Source of the DNA: Levilactobacillus yonginensis | GTDB taxonomy: Bacteria; Bacillota; Bacilli; Lactobacillales; Lactobacillaceae | DNA: 64,000 nt | Reading direction: 5' to 3' | NCBI RefSeq assembly: GCF_003946265.1 | Contig: NZ_RHNO01000003.1 | Coordinates: forward strand, 1-64,000 | In this document: positions 9,071 through 17,092 of the stretch, one piece after another | How positions within the stretch are numbered: position 1 is the stretch's first letter | How the letters are laid out: the number at the start of each line of letters is the position of its first letter | The notes under the pieces: model-generated | The model's database searches: none | Seen by the model: the letters and a program-made list of their open reading frames with translations, nothing else | Told to the model about the DNA's origin: nothing | Program-made: the position numbers and the translations under genes

Positions 9071-9335
9071 TAGAAATTATAAATGCTTTCAACTATTTCT
9101 TTAGTTGGTTTCATAGCCTTACCAATCGGTCGTCACCTCTCTGAGTAAACCGACCAAATGTCTTGGTAATCAAGGAGAGCCGGATGCTTCATGTCAATCG
9201 TTTTACTAGATACCAGAAGGATATCCGCATCGACTTCTGGCTATAATTTACGTTGATTGTCGCCCATTTAACCGCAAGGTCCGATTGCTTTCAATCCGCA
9301 GTAAAGTGCGCAAAATAATGGTTTACACTATAATT
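9071..9335. other. Gap without recognisable content
   Basis: No ORF with a ribosome binding site, no repeat copy and no clear hairpin were seen between the adhesin promoter and the next terminator. Confidence 0.4.
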
Positions 9336-9370
9336 AAAAAGTAGGCCTGTCTCAACGACAAGCCTACTTC
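9336..9370 (-). terminator. Terminator of the LRR/MucBP adhesin gene
   Basis: Minus-strand hairpin AAGTAGGCTTGTC / GACAGGCCTACTT followed by a T-run, about 60 bp after the stop at 9429. Confidence 0.8.
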
Positions 9371-9428
9371 AATCACACAATTCGTATTCTGGGTCATTTG
9401 CTAATTCATGGCACCCGTTGCTCGCAGC

Positions 9429-11543
9429 TTATTTCGTCCGCCGCCGGAAGCCTAGCCAGCCACTCAAGCTGAGCAGCAGGGCCACGCCCCACCAAGGTGA
9501 CGTTGTCCGTTCATCAGTCTGCGGTAAAGTGGTTGTTGCGGCTGACATTCCCGTCTGTCCAACCGTTGCTAGCGGTTCAGTCGTCACAGTTGCCCCCTGA
9601 CCACCAGTCGTGGTGCCGCTCCCACCGGGCGTCGATGGCTTACCTGGCTCTTCTGGTCCCGGTAAGTCCACGTCTGGATTTTCGACATCTGGATCAGTCG
9701 TTCCTAGGTCTCCACCGCCGCCGGTTTCAACAGCTGCATAGACGTAGGTCACACTGATATTTTCTTCGCCAAACGTGCCACTGGCGTTGGTCGGTGTTGC
9801 GACCAACTTGTACCCGTCCACCTCTAAGGCTTCGGTGGTATAAGCCGTGCCTGGCTGGCCGGTCAGCACCCTATCCGCCGCGATTGATTTCCCGTTGGCC
9901 AGTTGGTAATGAACGGTCACTGTGGTATCCGCTACCGGCGTCACCACGGGTGGCGTCACAGTTCCACCGCCGTCCTTCTTATAAACGTAGTAAACATCAA
10001 TGGCGGTATCGCCATATTTGCCGACCGCATTTTCTGGTGTCTTCAACAGGGTGTAGCCCTTAATCGTCTGGGCCTCCGTCACGTAGTCGTCGCCCACCAT
10101 CCCAGCAGGTAACGTCACCGCCTCTGCTAAGTCCTTCCCCGCCTCGTCCTGATAGTGGACCGTCACGGCCGCCGCCTTGTCCGCAATCACATACGGTTGC
10201 ACCACGGCGAACTGGTAGCTCCCGTAGGAATCGTTTCCTGAGGCGTTCCCGGTCATAAAGTAATACTCTTCCATCGGAATCACGGTAACGCCGGGGTAAG
10301 TGGTCCCACCAGGCTTTTGATCAGGAATATTTGTAAAGTATAAGCCACCTTGACCGTCGCTCGTTGCAGTTCCCCCGGTATTATAGATACGGTAATACAG
10401 GCCGCCATTGGCAAAGGACACGGGCTCACCCACGATAGCCGTCGCCGCAATTTGAATGACGTTGCCATCAATCGTGGTAAACGAAATTTTTAAATGGCCC
10501 TCCCGCAAATCGGTATCAACGTTGACCGGATTCAATTTCACAAATTGGCTACCTGCGTGAAATTTCGTGTAGCTGTTCCCTTTCAAGGGCGAAAAATCCT
10601 GAACGTGGTTGAACGCCATCAATAGGGTCTTCAAGTTCGTCAGCCCAGCTAACGGGGTCACGTCTTCAATTCGGTTGTGTTGCAGGTCCAAGTAAGTTAG
10701 CTTGTTCAGCTTAGCCAGTGGCGTCAGGTCGACCACATCCCCGTAGTAATAGCCCGGGTTCTGGTCCAAACTACTGCCGAGACTCAGCCGATTGAGGTTG
10801 GTGGCGTACTGTAGGCCTTCCAGGGAAAATTCCGTTTTCCCGTCGATATACGTGTTGACCTTCCCTTGAATACTCAGCGTCGTCAACAACAACAGATCAT
10901 CCTGGGTGATATCGTCAACGCTCCCCCAGGTCTGGCTTGGATTCTGACTACGTAACGCGGTTAAAATAGCTTGCTGGAGAATCTGATTTGGCATCCACTC
11001 ATCAATCGCCGACACCTTTGCCTGGTGATTCAGCTTAACGGGGGCTGCTTTGGCCACCTGAGCCTTGACCAGCTTCACTGCCTTGATCGAGGGATCAGCC
11101 CCCTGCTTAACCGTGGCTGGCGGTGTAACGTCGGCCGAAATCGGCACCGCCGTTTCCTGTTCAGTTGCGGGTTTCTCAGAGGTTACTGCCGGTTGGTCGT
11201 CCTTCTGGTCAGCCGGAGTCTCTGCTGGTTCCTCAACGAACGTTTCATTTGTGTCAGCGCTTTCATTTTCTGCTGAATCAGGCGCAACCGGTGCTTCTTC
11301 AGTCGTCTCTGCTGTCTGCTCCGTAGCTGATGAATTCAGCGTCACGGAATCTGCTTGCAAGTGCTGTGGAGATGTCGCAGCCGCTGTGGTATCAGTATTC
11401 GTGGTCGCCGTTGTATCTGCCTGAGCGGTCTGACCGCCAGTAACGGCAACGGCCAAACCCGCAGTAACCATAGTGGCCCAGACCCAGCTGCGCCCCTGTT
11501 TCGTCAACGTCCAAGTTGTCGGTGTGTCGTTCATTTTACGCAC
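9429..11543 (-). CDS. LRR plus MucBP adhesin with LPXTG anchor
   Basis: About 704 residues. The N-terminus carries a variant of the KxYKxGKxW signal (LTKQGRSWVW) and an export segment ending at QADTT. An acidic Glu/Thr/Ala-rich linker follows. Leucine-rich repeats of the internalin-like kind (LTYLDLQHNRIEDVTPL, LKTLLMAFNHVQDFSPL) lie at about 240-330. After an unassigned beta-rich part come two MucBP repeats (about 460-530 and 545-615), a Gly/Pro/Asp stalk and LPQTD with a hydrophobic segment and RRRTK tail. It should be sortase-linked and adhesive. An ATG at 11558 overlaps GAGGAGG, so the GTG at 11543, six bases after that site, is preferred; ATG 11534 is the alternative. Confidence 0.88.
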   Translation of the reverse strand: MRKMNDTPTTWTLTKQGRSWVWATMVTAGLAVAVTGGQTAQADTTATTNTDTTAAATSPQHLQADSVTLNSSATEQTAETTEEAPVAPDSAENESADTNETFVEEPAETPADQKDDQPAVTSEKPATEQETAVPISADVTPPATVKQGADPSIKAVKLVKAQVAKAAPVKLNHQAKVSAIDEWMPNQILQQAILTALRSQNPSQTWGSVDDITQDDLLLLTTLSIQGKVNTYIDGKTEFSLEGLQYATNLNRLSLGSSLDQNPGYYYGDVVDLTPLAKLNKLTYLDLQHNRIEDVTPLAGLTNLKTLLMAFNHVQDFSPLKGNSYTKFHAGSQFVKLNPVNVDTDLREGHLKISFTTIDGNVIQIAATAIVGEPVSFANGGLYYRIYNTGGTATSDGQGGLYFTNIPDQKPGGTTYPGVTVIPMEEYYFMTGNASGNDSYGSYQFAVVQPYVIADKAAAVTVHYQDEAGKDLAEAVTLPAGMVGDDYVTEAQTIKGYTLLKTPENAVGKYGDTAIDVYYVYKKDGGGTVTPPVVTPVADTTVTVHYQLANGKSIAADRVLTGQPGTAYTTEALEVDGYKLVATPTNASGTFGEENISVTYVYAAVETGGGGDLGTTDPDVENPDVDLPGPEEPGKPSTPGGSGTTTGGQGATVTTEPLATVGQTGMSAATTTLPQTDERTTSPWWGVALLLSLSGWLGFRRRTK

Positions 11544-11598
11544 GATAATCCTCCTCATTCGGTTGGCATATTGCTCTACATCCAGTTGTGAAATTTAG

Positions 11599-11645
11599 TG
11601 ATGCCCTAGTAAAGATACCGGTTGTTTTGATTCATCCCCATTATA
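11599..11645 (-). promoter_or_regulatory. Promoter and CCCTAGTAA leader of the LRR/MucBP adhesin
   Basis: A minus-strand TATAAT lies at 11640-11645, with only a weak -35 upstream. GTGATGCCCTAGTAA lies at about 11598-11612, matching the motifs before the two related adhesin genes. Confidence 0.5.
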
Positions 11646-11902
11646 ACTGCTCCCTCGTCATAAAGCCAGCATATAGTGAACAATCAACACCATTGTAATG
11701 GCTATAAATAAGTTGTAGTCGAACCCGTTCAAATGATTAAGTTCCTATTTTGATAGCGTTTATAAGTGATTTTATATTCCACACAGTTAATTGATTCTTC
11801 AATCATTTCCCATGTTACATATTTTAAATGTGGTAAAGACCGGTCCGATAAGGTTTGTTTGGTCATTTCTCGAACGATTCCCTTAGATATAAGTAAATTA
11901 GG
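11646..11902. other. Gap without a supported gene
   Basis: Short overlapping frames exist on both strands (11729-11923 and 11766-11990), but neither has a ribosome binding site or recognisable domain, and the second runs into the riboswitch. Nothing else is seen. Confidence 0.4.
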
Positions 11903-11931
11903 TTGTCCCACCCCCATTCCCATGCTACACT
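11903..11931 (+). promoter_or_regulatory. Promoter of the thiamine-precursor transport operon
   Basis: TTGTCC (11903-11908) and TACACT (11926-11931) with a 17-bp spacer, ending just before the TPP riboswitch. Confidence 0.55.
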
Positions 11932-11948
11932 ATGTCCAACTTAAAAAA

Positions 11949-12037
11949 GTTTCTGGGGATACCGTCATACGGCACGAGAGTAAGTTGTGAACTTTGACCC
12001 ATCGAACCTGTCAGTTAACACTGGCGTAGGGAGAAAC
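11949..12037 (+). promoter_or_regulatory. TPP (THI-box) riboswitch
   Basis: Helix P1 is GTTTCT (11949-11954) with AGAAAC (12032-12037). Conserved segments are present in order: TGGGGATACC, CACGAGAGT, GACCCATCGAACCTGTC and ACTGGCGTAGGGAG. These correspond to the pyrimidine- and pyrophosphate-sensing arms of the TPP aptamer. A terminator follows at once, so thiamine pyrophosphate should switch off the downstream transporter genes by premature termination. Confidence 0.9.
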
Positions 12038-12046
12038 GCACGGATA

Positions 12047-12093
12047 CTTCATCTTGCGGCGGCGACTTCCCCTGAGATGAAGCTTTTTATTTT
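12047..12093 (+). terminator. Riboswitch-controlled terminator
   Basis: CTTCATCT (12047-12054) pairs with AGATGAAG (12075-12082), followed by CTTTTTATTTT. It is the expression platform of the TPP riboswitch and lies just before the ribosome binding site of the permease gene. Confidence 0.85.
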
Positions 12094-12109
12094 GTAAAGG
12101 AGGTTATTT

Positions 12110-12862
12110 ATGAAACGTAAGCTATACCCGTTAGGTAGCTTGGTCTTACTCCTAGCGGTCTGGCAAGTGGCGGTCACGTTACTCAAGACCCCGGCCTTCA
12201 TTCTGCCCAGTCCCGTGGCGGTCGTCCAAGCACTGGTAGCCGATGCCGCTGGCCTACTGACAAATTCCTGGGTCACACTCTACGAATCACTGATTGGCCT
12301 GGTTATTGCCTGTCTATTAGCCTTTGGGACTGCGCTCGTTATGGACCGCTGGCAATTACTGTATCAATCCTTCTATCCCTTACTGGTTATCTCACAAACA
12401 CTACCAGTCATGGTTCTGGGACCGCTGCTGAGCCTCTGGTTTGGCTTTGGCATGGCGCCTAAGGTTATCTTGGTCGTATTGATGAGCTACTTTCCCATCA
12501 TCGTGTCCTTCTCGGAGGCACTGGGTAAAGTCTCCAAGGAACAGATTCGGTTTCTCCAGACCATGGGCGCTAAGGATTGGCAAGTCTATCGCATCCTGAA
12601 GATTCCGCAAGGCATGCAGGGCTTCTTCGCCGGTCTACGGATCGCCGCCACCTACTGCGTGAGCGGTGCCATCATCGGCGAATGGCTCAGTGCCGAGGCC
12701 GGACTAGGTTACTACATGATTCGGGTGAAGAACGGTTATCAAATCGACAAGGTCTTCGCCGCAATTTTCTGCGTTATCGTTTTAAGTTTGGGACTCAACA
12801 TAGCAACGCGTAGTTTGCAAAAATTATATTATAAAACATTAATCCAAGGGAGATCATCATGA
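12110..12862 (+). CDS. thiX: ABC transporter permease, thiamine-precursor type
   Basis: A 250-residue inner-membrane permease of the nitrate/taurine/HMP importer family (BPD_transp_1). It has about six membrane segments and the EAA-like loop AKDWQVYRILKIPQ near residues 160-173, which contacts the ATPase. It lies behind a TPP riboswitch with an AAAGGAGG site and overlaps the next gene by 4 bp (ATGA). With its two neighbours it forms a ThiXYZ-type importer, known to take up hydroxymethylpyrimidine or its precursors for thiamine synthesis. The exact substrate is inferred from the riboswitch and the family. Confidence 0.85.
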   Translation: MKRKLYPLGSLVLLLAVWQVAVTLLKTPAFILPSPVAVVQALVADAAGLLTNSWVTLYESLIGLVIACLLAFGTALVMDRWQLLYQSFYPLLVISQTLPVMVLGPLLSLWFGFGMAPKVILVVLMSYFPIIVSFSEALGKVSKEQIRFLQTMGAKDWQVYRILKIPQGMQGFFAGLRIAATYCVSGAIIGEWLSAEAGLGYYMIRVKNGYQIDKVFAAIFCVIVLSLGLNIATRSLQKLYYKTLIQGRSS

Positions 12863-13863
12863 AATTATCTAAACTTTGGCTACTGGTTCCGGTTCTGCTC
12901 TCACTGACCGCCTGTGGCAACTCCAAGAGCTCATCGTCCGACACCAAACCCGCTAAAAAGTTGACCGACGTTTCAATCGTCCTCGACTACGTTCCCAACA
13001 CCAACCATACAGGGCTCTACGTGGCCAAAGATAAAGGCTACTTCAAGGATGCCGGCTTAAACGTTAAAATCATCGAACCCGGCGACAACGCCACCAGTGT
13101 TGGCATGGTCGGCGCCAACAAGGCCCAGTTTGGGGTCAGCTATCAAGAAGATGTAACTTACGCCCACGCTGACGGCAAGAACATCCCCGTCAAGGCTATT
13201 GGAACGGTCATCAAGCACAATACCTCCGGCTTCGTTTCCAAGAAGTCCAGCGGCATCACCTCACCTAAAGACTTTGTTGGTAAGACTTACGCCGGTTGGC
13301 AGACACCAAGTGAAGAGGCCGTGTTGAAGGCCGTTATGAGCGAAGCCAAGGTCAATCCGAAATCCTTGAAGATCGTCGGTGCCACCGGTGATGGTCCTAA
13401 GAGTCTCGGGAAGAAAAACGACATCCAATGGTGGTTCCAAGGCTGGGACGTTATTCGGGCCAAGGACGACGGCATCAAGATCAACTACATGCCCCTCCGT
13501 CAACTGGACAAGCGCTTAGACTACTACACGCCCGTCATCATTACGAACAACACCCAGTTGAACAAGGATCCTAAGCTGGTCAAAGCCTTCATGAAGGCCA
13601 CGAAGAAGGGGTACCAGGACGCTATCGCCCACCCTAAGGCCGACGCCAAGATCCTACACAAGTATGCCAAGGATTACGACCTGAAGTTCCTTGAGGAATC
13701 CCAAGCCTTCCTGTCCAAGAACTACACGGACGACGCTAGCAAATGGGGCCAAATGGATAGTAAGGTCTGGAACAACTATACCGGCTTTATGAAGGAATAC
13801 GGTCTGATCAAGAAGACCATCCCAGCCAGCACGCTGTACACCAACCAATACGTCGGAGGTTAG
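12859..13863 (+). CDS. thiY: Substrate-binding lipoprotein, NMT1/THI5-like
   Basis: A 334-residue lipoprotein. The lipobox is LTAC (Cys19), followed by a Ser-rich linker. The body is a periplasmic-binding fold of the NMT1/THI5-like group: VSIVLDYVPNTNHTGLYVAKDKGYF at the start is the family's signature region (given here only for position, residues 36-60). It would capture a pyrimidine precursor of thiamine outside the membrane and pass it to the permease. The gene overlaps the permease gene by 4 bp and is followed 3 bp later by the ATPase gene, so the three are transcribed and translated together. Confidence 0.85.
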   Translation: MKLSKLWLLVPVLLSLTACGNSKSSSSDTKPAKKLTDVSIVLDYVPNTNHTGLYVAKDKGYFKDAGLNVKIIEPGDNATSVGMVGANKAQFGVSYQEDVTYAHADGKNIPVKAIGTVIKHNTSGFVSKKSSGITSPKDFVGKTYAGWQTPSEEAVLKAVMSEAKVNPKSLKIVGATGDGPKSLGKKNDIQWWFQGWDVIRAKDDGIKINYMPLRQLDKRLDYYTPVIITNNTQLNKDPKLVKAFMKATKKGYQDAIAHPKADAKILHKYAKDYDLKFLEESQAFLSKNYTDDASKWGQMDSKVWNNYTGFMKEYGLIKKTIPASTLYTNQYVGG

Positions 13864-13866
13864 CCT

Positions 13867-14604
13867 ATGGCGATCACACTGGAACACGTTGGCCTGACGC
13901 TGGATGACCTGGAGATTTTAAACGACGTCACGGCCACTATCAACGCGGGCAGTTTCGTGTCCTTGATTGCCCCCAGTGGCGCCGGCAAATCGACCCTACT
14001 GAAGATTCTGACCGGACTGTTGCCCATTTCGACTGGTTCAGTGGTGGTCGACGGTCAACCCATCACCGGGCTGAACACCACATTTAGTTACCTCCCGCAG
14101 GAAGATATGTTGCTACCATGGCTAAACGTGGACCAGAACATTACGCTCTACCAACGGATCAATCATCAGACCGTGGATCAGGACCACGTGACGGAACTGC
14201 TGACCCTCTTTGGGTTGGTCGACTACCGCCACTTCTTGCCCCGCCAACTCTCCGGTGGGATGCGGCAACGAGTCGCCCTGCTGCGAACCATGATGAACCC
14301 GGCCAACTACCTGCTCCTAGATGAGCCGTTTGGGGCTTTAGACGCCATGACCCGCGGACTGATGCAGGACTGGTTACTCAGCCTACCAACGGCCTTAAAA
14401 CGGACGACGGTGTTAGTGACCCACGATATTGAGGAGGCCATCTACCTGTCCGACCGCATTTTAGTTCTATCGGCCCGACCGGCTCACGTGGTCCAGGATA
14501 TTTCACTGACTCCCACGACCCGTGATCGGGAGTGGCTGGCCACCCAGGCACCGCTGAAGACTGAAATCTACCAACTCTTACGGGAGGATTCCGATGTTAA
14601 GTGA
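13867..14604 (+). CDS. thiZ: ABC transporter ATPase, thiamine-precursor type
   Basis: A 245-residue cytoplasmic ATPase. Walker A reads APSGAGKST (about residues 37-45), the Q-loop is SYLPQED, the ABC signature is LSGGMRQR, Walker B is YLLLDEP followed by FGALD, and the switch histidine is in VTHDIEEA. It energises the importer formed with the two preceding proteins. The start has GGAGG at the very end of the lipoprotein gene. Its last 11 bases overlap the following TatD-family gene. Confidence 0.87.
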   Translation: MAITLEHVGLTLDDLEILNDVTATINAGSFVSLIAPSGAGKSTLLKILTGLLPISTGSVVVDGQPITGLNTTFSYLPQEDMLLPWLNVDQNITLYQRINHQTVDQDHVTELLTLFGLVDYRHFLPRQLSGGMRQRVALLRTMMNPANYLLLDEPFGALDAMTRGLMQDWLLSLPTALKRTTVLVTHDIEEAIYLSDRILVLSARPAHVVQDISLTPTTRDREWLATQAPLKTEIYQLLREDSDVK

Positions 14605-15304
14605 TGCCCACTGCCACCTGGCGGGAAGCCGTGAACTGGCCAACCTGCAACAACAGGACCAGATTTTAACGATCATCAACTGTCAGTCACCCGCCGAGTG
14701 GGAGCGCAACACGATGCTCACCGGCGCTCACCAACACTTGAGCTTTGGCATTCACCCTTGGCAGGCCACGGACTTTCGCTGGCCGGAAGTCACGCCCTAC
14801 CTGGAAAAAACTAGGGTGGTGGGCGAAATTGGCTTAGATAACGTTTGGACGGACGTAAACCTACTGGACCAGTCACGCGTCTTTGAAGCCCAACTTCAGT
14901 TTGCTCACGACCACCGTAAGCCCGTCATCCTACACACAAAAGGGTGCGAGCGCGCAGTCCTCAAGACCATTCAAAAGTATCCCAACCGCTACATGGTCCA
15001 CTGGTACGCCACTAAGGACTATCAACGCGACTATATCCGCTTGGATTGTTTCTTCACGATTGGCGTGGACGTCTTGACTGACCCGGCAGTGGCTCAGTTA
15101 GCTCAGGACGTCCCGTTGAACCGAATTTTGATTGAGACGGATGGTCTGGAAGCTATCCGCTGGGCGGGCGACACGGAGGCCACGGTGGCCGACTATCCCC
15201 ACATATTGCACCGGAGTATCCGGGCTGTGGCGGCACTACGGGGAATGGCTTCGGACGAACTAGAGGCCCAGGTCTATCGGAATTTAGAAGCGTTTCTGGC
15301 TTAG
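14594..15304 (+). CDS. TatD-family metal-dependent hydrolase
   Basis: A 236-residue TIM-barrel hydrolase. Metal-ligand motifs are visible: DAHCHL near the N-terminus, GIHPW, VGEIGLD, VILHTKG, MVHWY and ILIETDG. The TatD family includes 3'-5' DNases, but many members have other substrates. It overlaps the transporter ATPase gene by 11 bp and belongs to the TPP-controlled transcript, so a role in processing an imported pyrimidine or thiamine breakdown product is possible, though unproven. The ATG has GGGAGG 7 nt upstream. Family A copy A2 starts 16 bp after the stop. Confidence 0.8.
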   Translation: MLSDAHCHLAGSRELANLQQQDQILTIINCQSPAEWERNTMLTGAHQHLSFGIHPWQATDFRWPEVTPYLEKTRVVGEIGLDNVWTDVNLLDQSRVFEAQLQFAHDHRKPVILHTKGCERAVLKTIQKYPNRYMVHWYATKDYQRDYIRLDCFFTIGVDVLTDPAVAQLAQDVPLNRILIETDGLEAIRWAGDTEATVADYPHILHRSIRAVAALRGMASDELEAQVYRNLEAFLA

Positions 15305-15319
15305 TGATCAGTGAAAAAT

Positions 15320-15508
15320 TGCCGCCTCCAGTGGTCAGGGCGGGCGTCTGCTGTGGGGACCGCCTACAGCCAAAGTACGGGCTTTCGGCTTAACTTGAAA
15401 CCGCAGAAATTCACTGCGTTTCCAAGCTTATCCCGTGGCGTAGACTCGGAAGAACACCGAGTTAACGCCACCGACACAGCCGACCCCCGCCCTGACCGCT
15501 TCCGGCTA
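15320..15508 (+). repeat. Structured repeat family A, copy A2
   Basis: P1 pairs GGTCAGGGCGG (15333-15343) with CCGCCCTGACC (15487-15497), extended by GCCG and CGGC at the ends. Sense orientation, directly after the TatD-family gene and before a terminator. Confidence 0.85.
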
Positions 15509-15553
15509 CACGGATATTTATATCACACAGCGTTTCTCAAATCAGCAACTCAA

Positions 15554-15600
15554 AAAATGTGGTCCCAATAATCAATAACTGATTACTGGGACCACATTTT
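15554..15600. terminator. Bidirectional terminator after the thiamine operon
   Basis: AAAATGTGGTCCCAATAATCA pairs with its perfect complement around a 5-nt loop; both outer ends are A/T tracts. Confidence 0.85.
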
Positions 15601-15756
15601 GTTGTGACTCTTTTTAAATGATGCACAATTTATATTAATCTGCCCAACAGTTTCACCAGCATCGGTTGGCGCTAAGTTCAAACCAATGCTAAGCAACCTG
15701 CTAAGTAACCTTAAACTGACATTTCTTTTGAAACCGATAGCCATCTTAGCCGATAG

Positions 15757-15886
15757 GTCACAGCAGATGGGCTCAGGCGCCTCGTTCTGCTTAGCCGTTT
15801 ACGGCTTAGAAGAAGACCAAGCTTTAAGACTCGGGTTCTTCGAGGCTTAAAGTTGTGTCGGCACCGTTCCAGCCCATCTGCTGCGA
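15757..15886 (-). repeat. Structured repeat family B, copy B1
   Basis: In sense (minus) orientation a family B copy reads: closing helix; GGAACGG(T/G)GC; arm CTTTAAG / CTTAAAG; GCTTGGTCTTC; a second arm; CGCCTGAG; second strand of the helix. Here the closing helix is CAGCAGATGGGCT (15761-15773) with AGCCCATCTGCTG (15871-15883), plus GTC/GAC outside. It lies 3' of the aquaglyceroporin gene in sense orientation. Confidence 0.8.
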
Positions 15887-15910
15887 CCGGCAAGGCGGCT
15901 AACGTGATAA

Positions 15911-16618
15911 CTATTTCAAAAGAAATTCCAACCCAGCGGCGAGTAACCCACCGATGAGCGGGCCAAACATTGGGACCCAAGCGTAGTTCCACTCAGTTGC
16001 CCCCCGGTTAGGCACGGGTAAGATAGTGTACGCCAACCGTGGCCCCCAGTCCCGGGCGGGGTTGATAGCGAACCCAGTGGTCGTCCCTAGGCCCATCCCG
16101 ATAACCATGATCAGGGCCCCAACGATGAACGGTTTCAGCCCTTGGGTGAAGTCCCCCAGGTTCAGGAGAATAAAGATAAACGCCCAAGTAGCCACAATTT
16201 CAGAAATGAAGTTGAACAACGGATTCTTGATGGCTGGCCGGGTCGCAAAGATACCGACCTGGTTACCAGACGCCTCATCCGGCGTTGCTTTAAAGTGGGG
16301 ATAGAATTGAAGGATTACCAATGCAGCACCCAGAAAGGCCCCTAAGAACTGGCCTAATAAATAAGGTAATACATCGGCCCATGGGAAGAACCCAAATACC
16401 GCAAAACCAATCGTAACGGCCGGGTTCAAATGACCTTGCGAACCCAACATGCCGGCCACGTAAACCCCCATGGTCACGGCCATTCCCCAGGCAATCGTTA
16501 CAAAGGTCCAGTCGCTCCCCTTCGCGTACGTCTTGTTGAGGTTGATACTAGCACCAGTCCCGGCACCTAACAAAATCAGAATCAGGGTACCGAAGAACTC
16601 GCCAATAAAACCACTCAT
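15911..16618 (-). CDS. glpF: Aquaglyceroporin (MIP family, glycerol facilitator type)
   Basis: A 235-residue membrane channel with six predicted helices and both NPA boxes: LNPAVTIG (about residues 64-71) and INPARDWGPR (about 186-195). The Asp after the second NPAR is the usual mark of glycerol-conducting members. It should let glycerol, or small solutes such as dihydroxyacetone or lactic acid, cross the membrane. The ATG at 16618 is preferred over the GTG at 16627 because AGGTAGGTG lies at proper distance. A plausible promoter is TTTCAA-17-TAATAT upstream. A family B element follows the stop. Confidence 0.85.
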   Translation of the reverse strand: MSGFIGEFFGTLILILLGAGTGASINLNKTYAKGSDWTFVTIAWGMAVTMGVYVAGMLGSQGHLNPAVTIGFAVFGFFPWADVLPYLLGQFLGAFLGAALVILQFYPHFKATPDEASGNQVGIFATRPAIKNPLFNFISEIVATWAFIFILLNLGDFTQGLKPFIVGALIMVIGMGLGTTTGFAINPARDWGPRLAYTILPVPNRGATEWNYAWVPMFGPLIGGLLAAGLEFLLK

Positions 16619-16678
16619 AAAATACACCTACCTCATAATATTATGTAACCAAATTAACGATTGAAAGTTGGTTTGATG

Positions 16679-16720
16679 GTTGCCGCCTCCGGTTGTCAGG
16701 GGCGGTGGCCTGCTTTGAAT
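16679..16720 (+). repeat. Truncated family A copy (5' fragment)
   Basis: GCCGCCTCCGGTTGTCAGG matches the 5' end of family A copies, but the rest of the element is absent. Like the full copies A6 and A8, its GCCGCC end faces the start of a minus-strand gene. Confidence 0.55.
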
Positions 16721-16920
16721 CAATCGAATACCAAAATTAAGCCATTCAAATTATATACGTATACATACATAGCCTTGAATTGAATCGAGACCGTGCTTAG
16801 TTGGCCTTCGCTATCAGCCAACCACGCAAATAACTCAAGCTTAACTTTCAACCCTTAATCTTAAATCAGCGCCATTAACAGTCTACCATAGCTGACTCTC
16901 GCTGGCGCGATTATTTGTTT

Positions 16921-17029
16921 GCGCTTTCAAGGAACCCGCTAACCACGGGGTATTCCAACCCTTGTAATATTACGGAGCCGCCACAAAAGGTAATGCCAAT
17001 GATGTTCACCCGTAACTATCCTGTAAAGG
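16921..17029 (+). promoter_or_regulatory. Probable c-di-AMP (ydaO/yuaA) riboswitch
   Basis: The leader of the NlpC/P60 gene contains GGAACCCGCTAACCACGGGG, matching the GGGAACC...GGGGT hairpin of ydaO aptamers. Near its end is ACCCGTAACTATCCTGTAAAG, close to the family signature ACCCGTCAGCTAACCTCGTAAG (differing by short gaps). CTTT (16924-16927) can pair with AAAG at the end as P1. ydaO riboswitches commonly precede wall hydrolase genes and turn them off when c-di-AMP is high. Assignment is by eye only. Confidence 0.55.
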
Positions 17030-17092
17030 AAAACGGCTATCTTAGTAAGTGTACCAGCGACATGAACTTACATATGAGGGATGGATATAAAA

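Noticed and set aside
11766-11990. A 74-codon ORF before the thiamine operon
   Set aside because: It overlaps the promoter and the TPP riboswitch.
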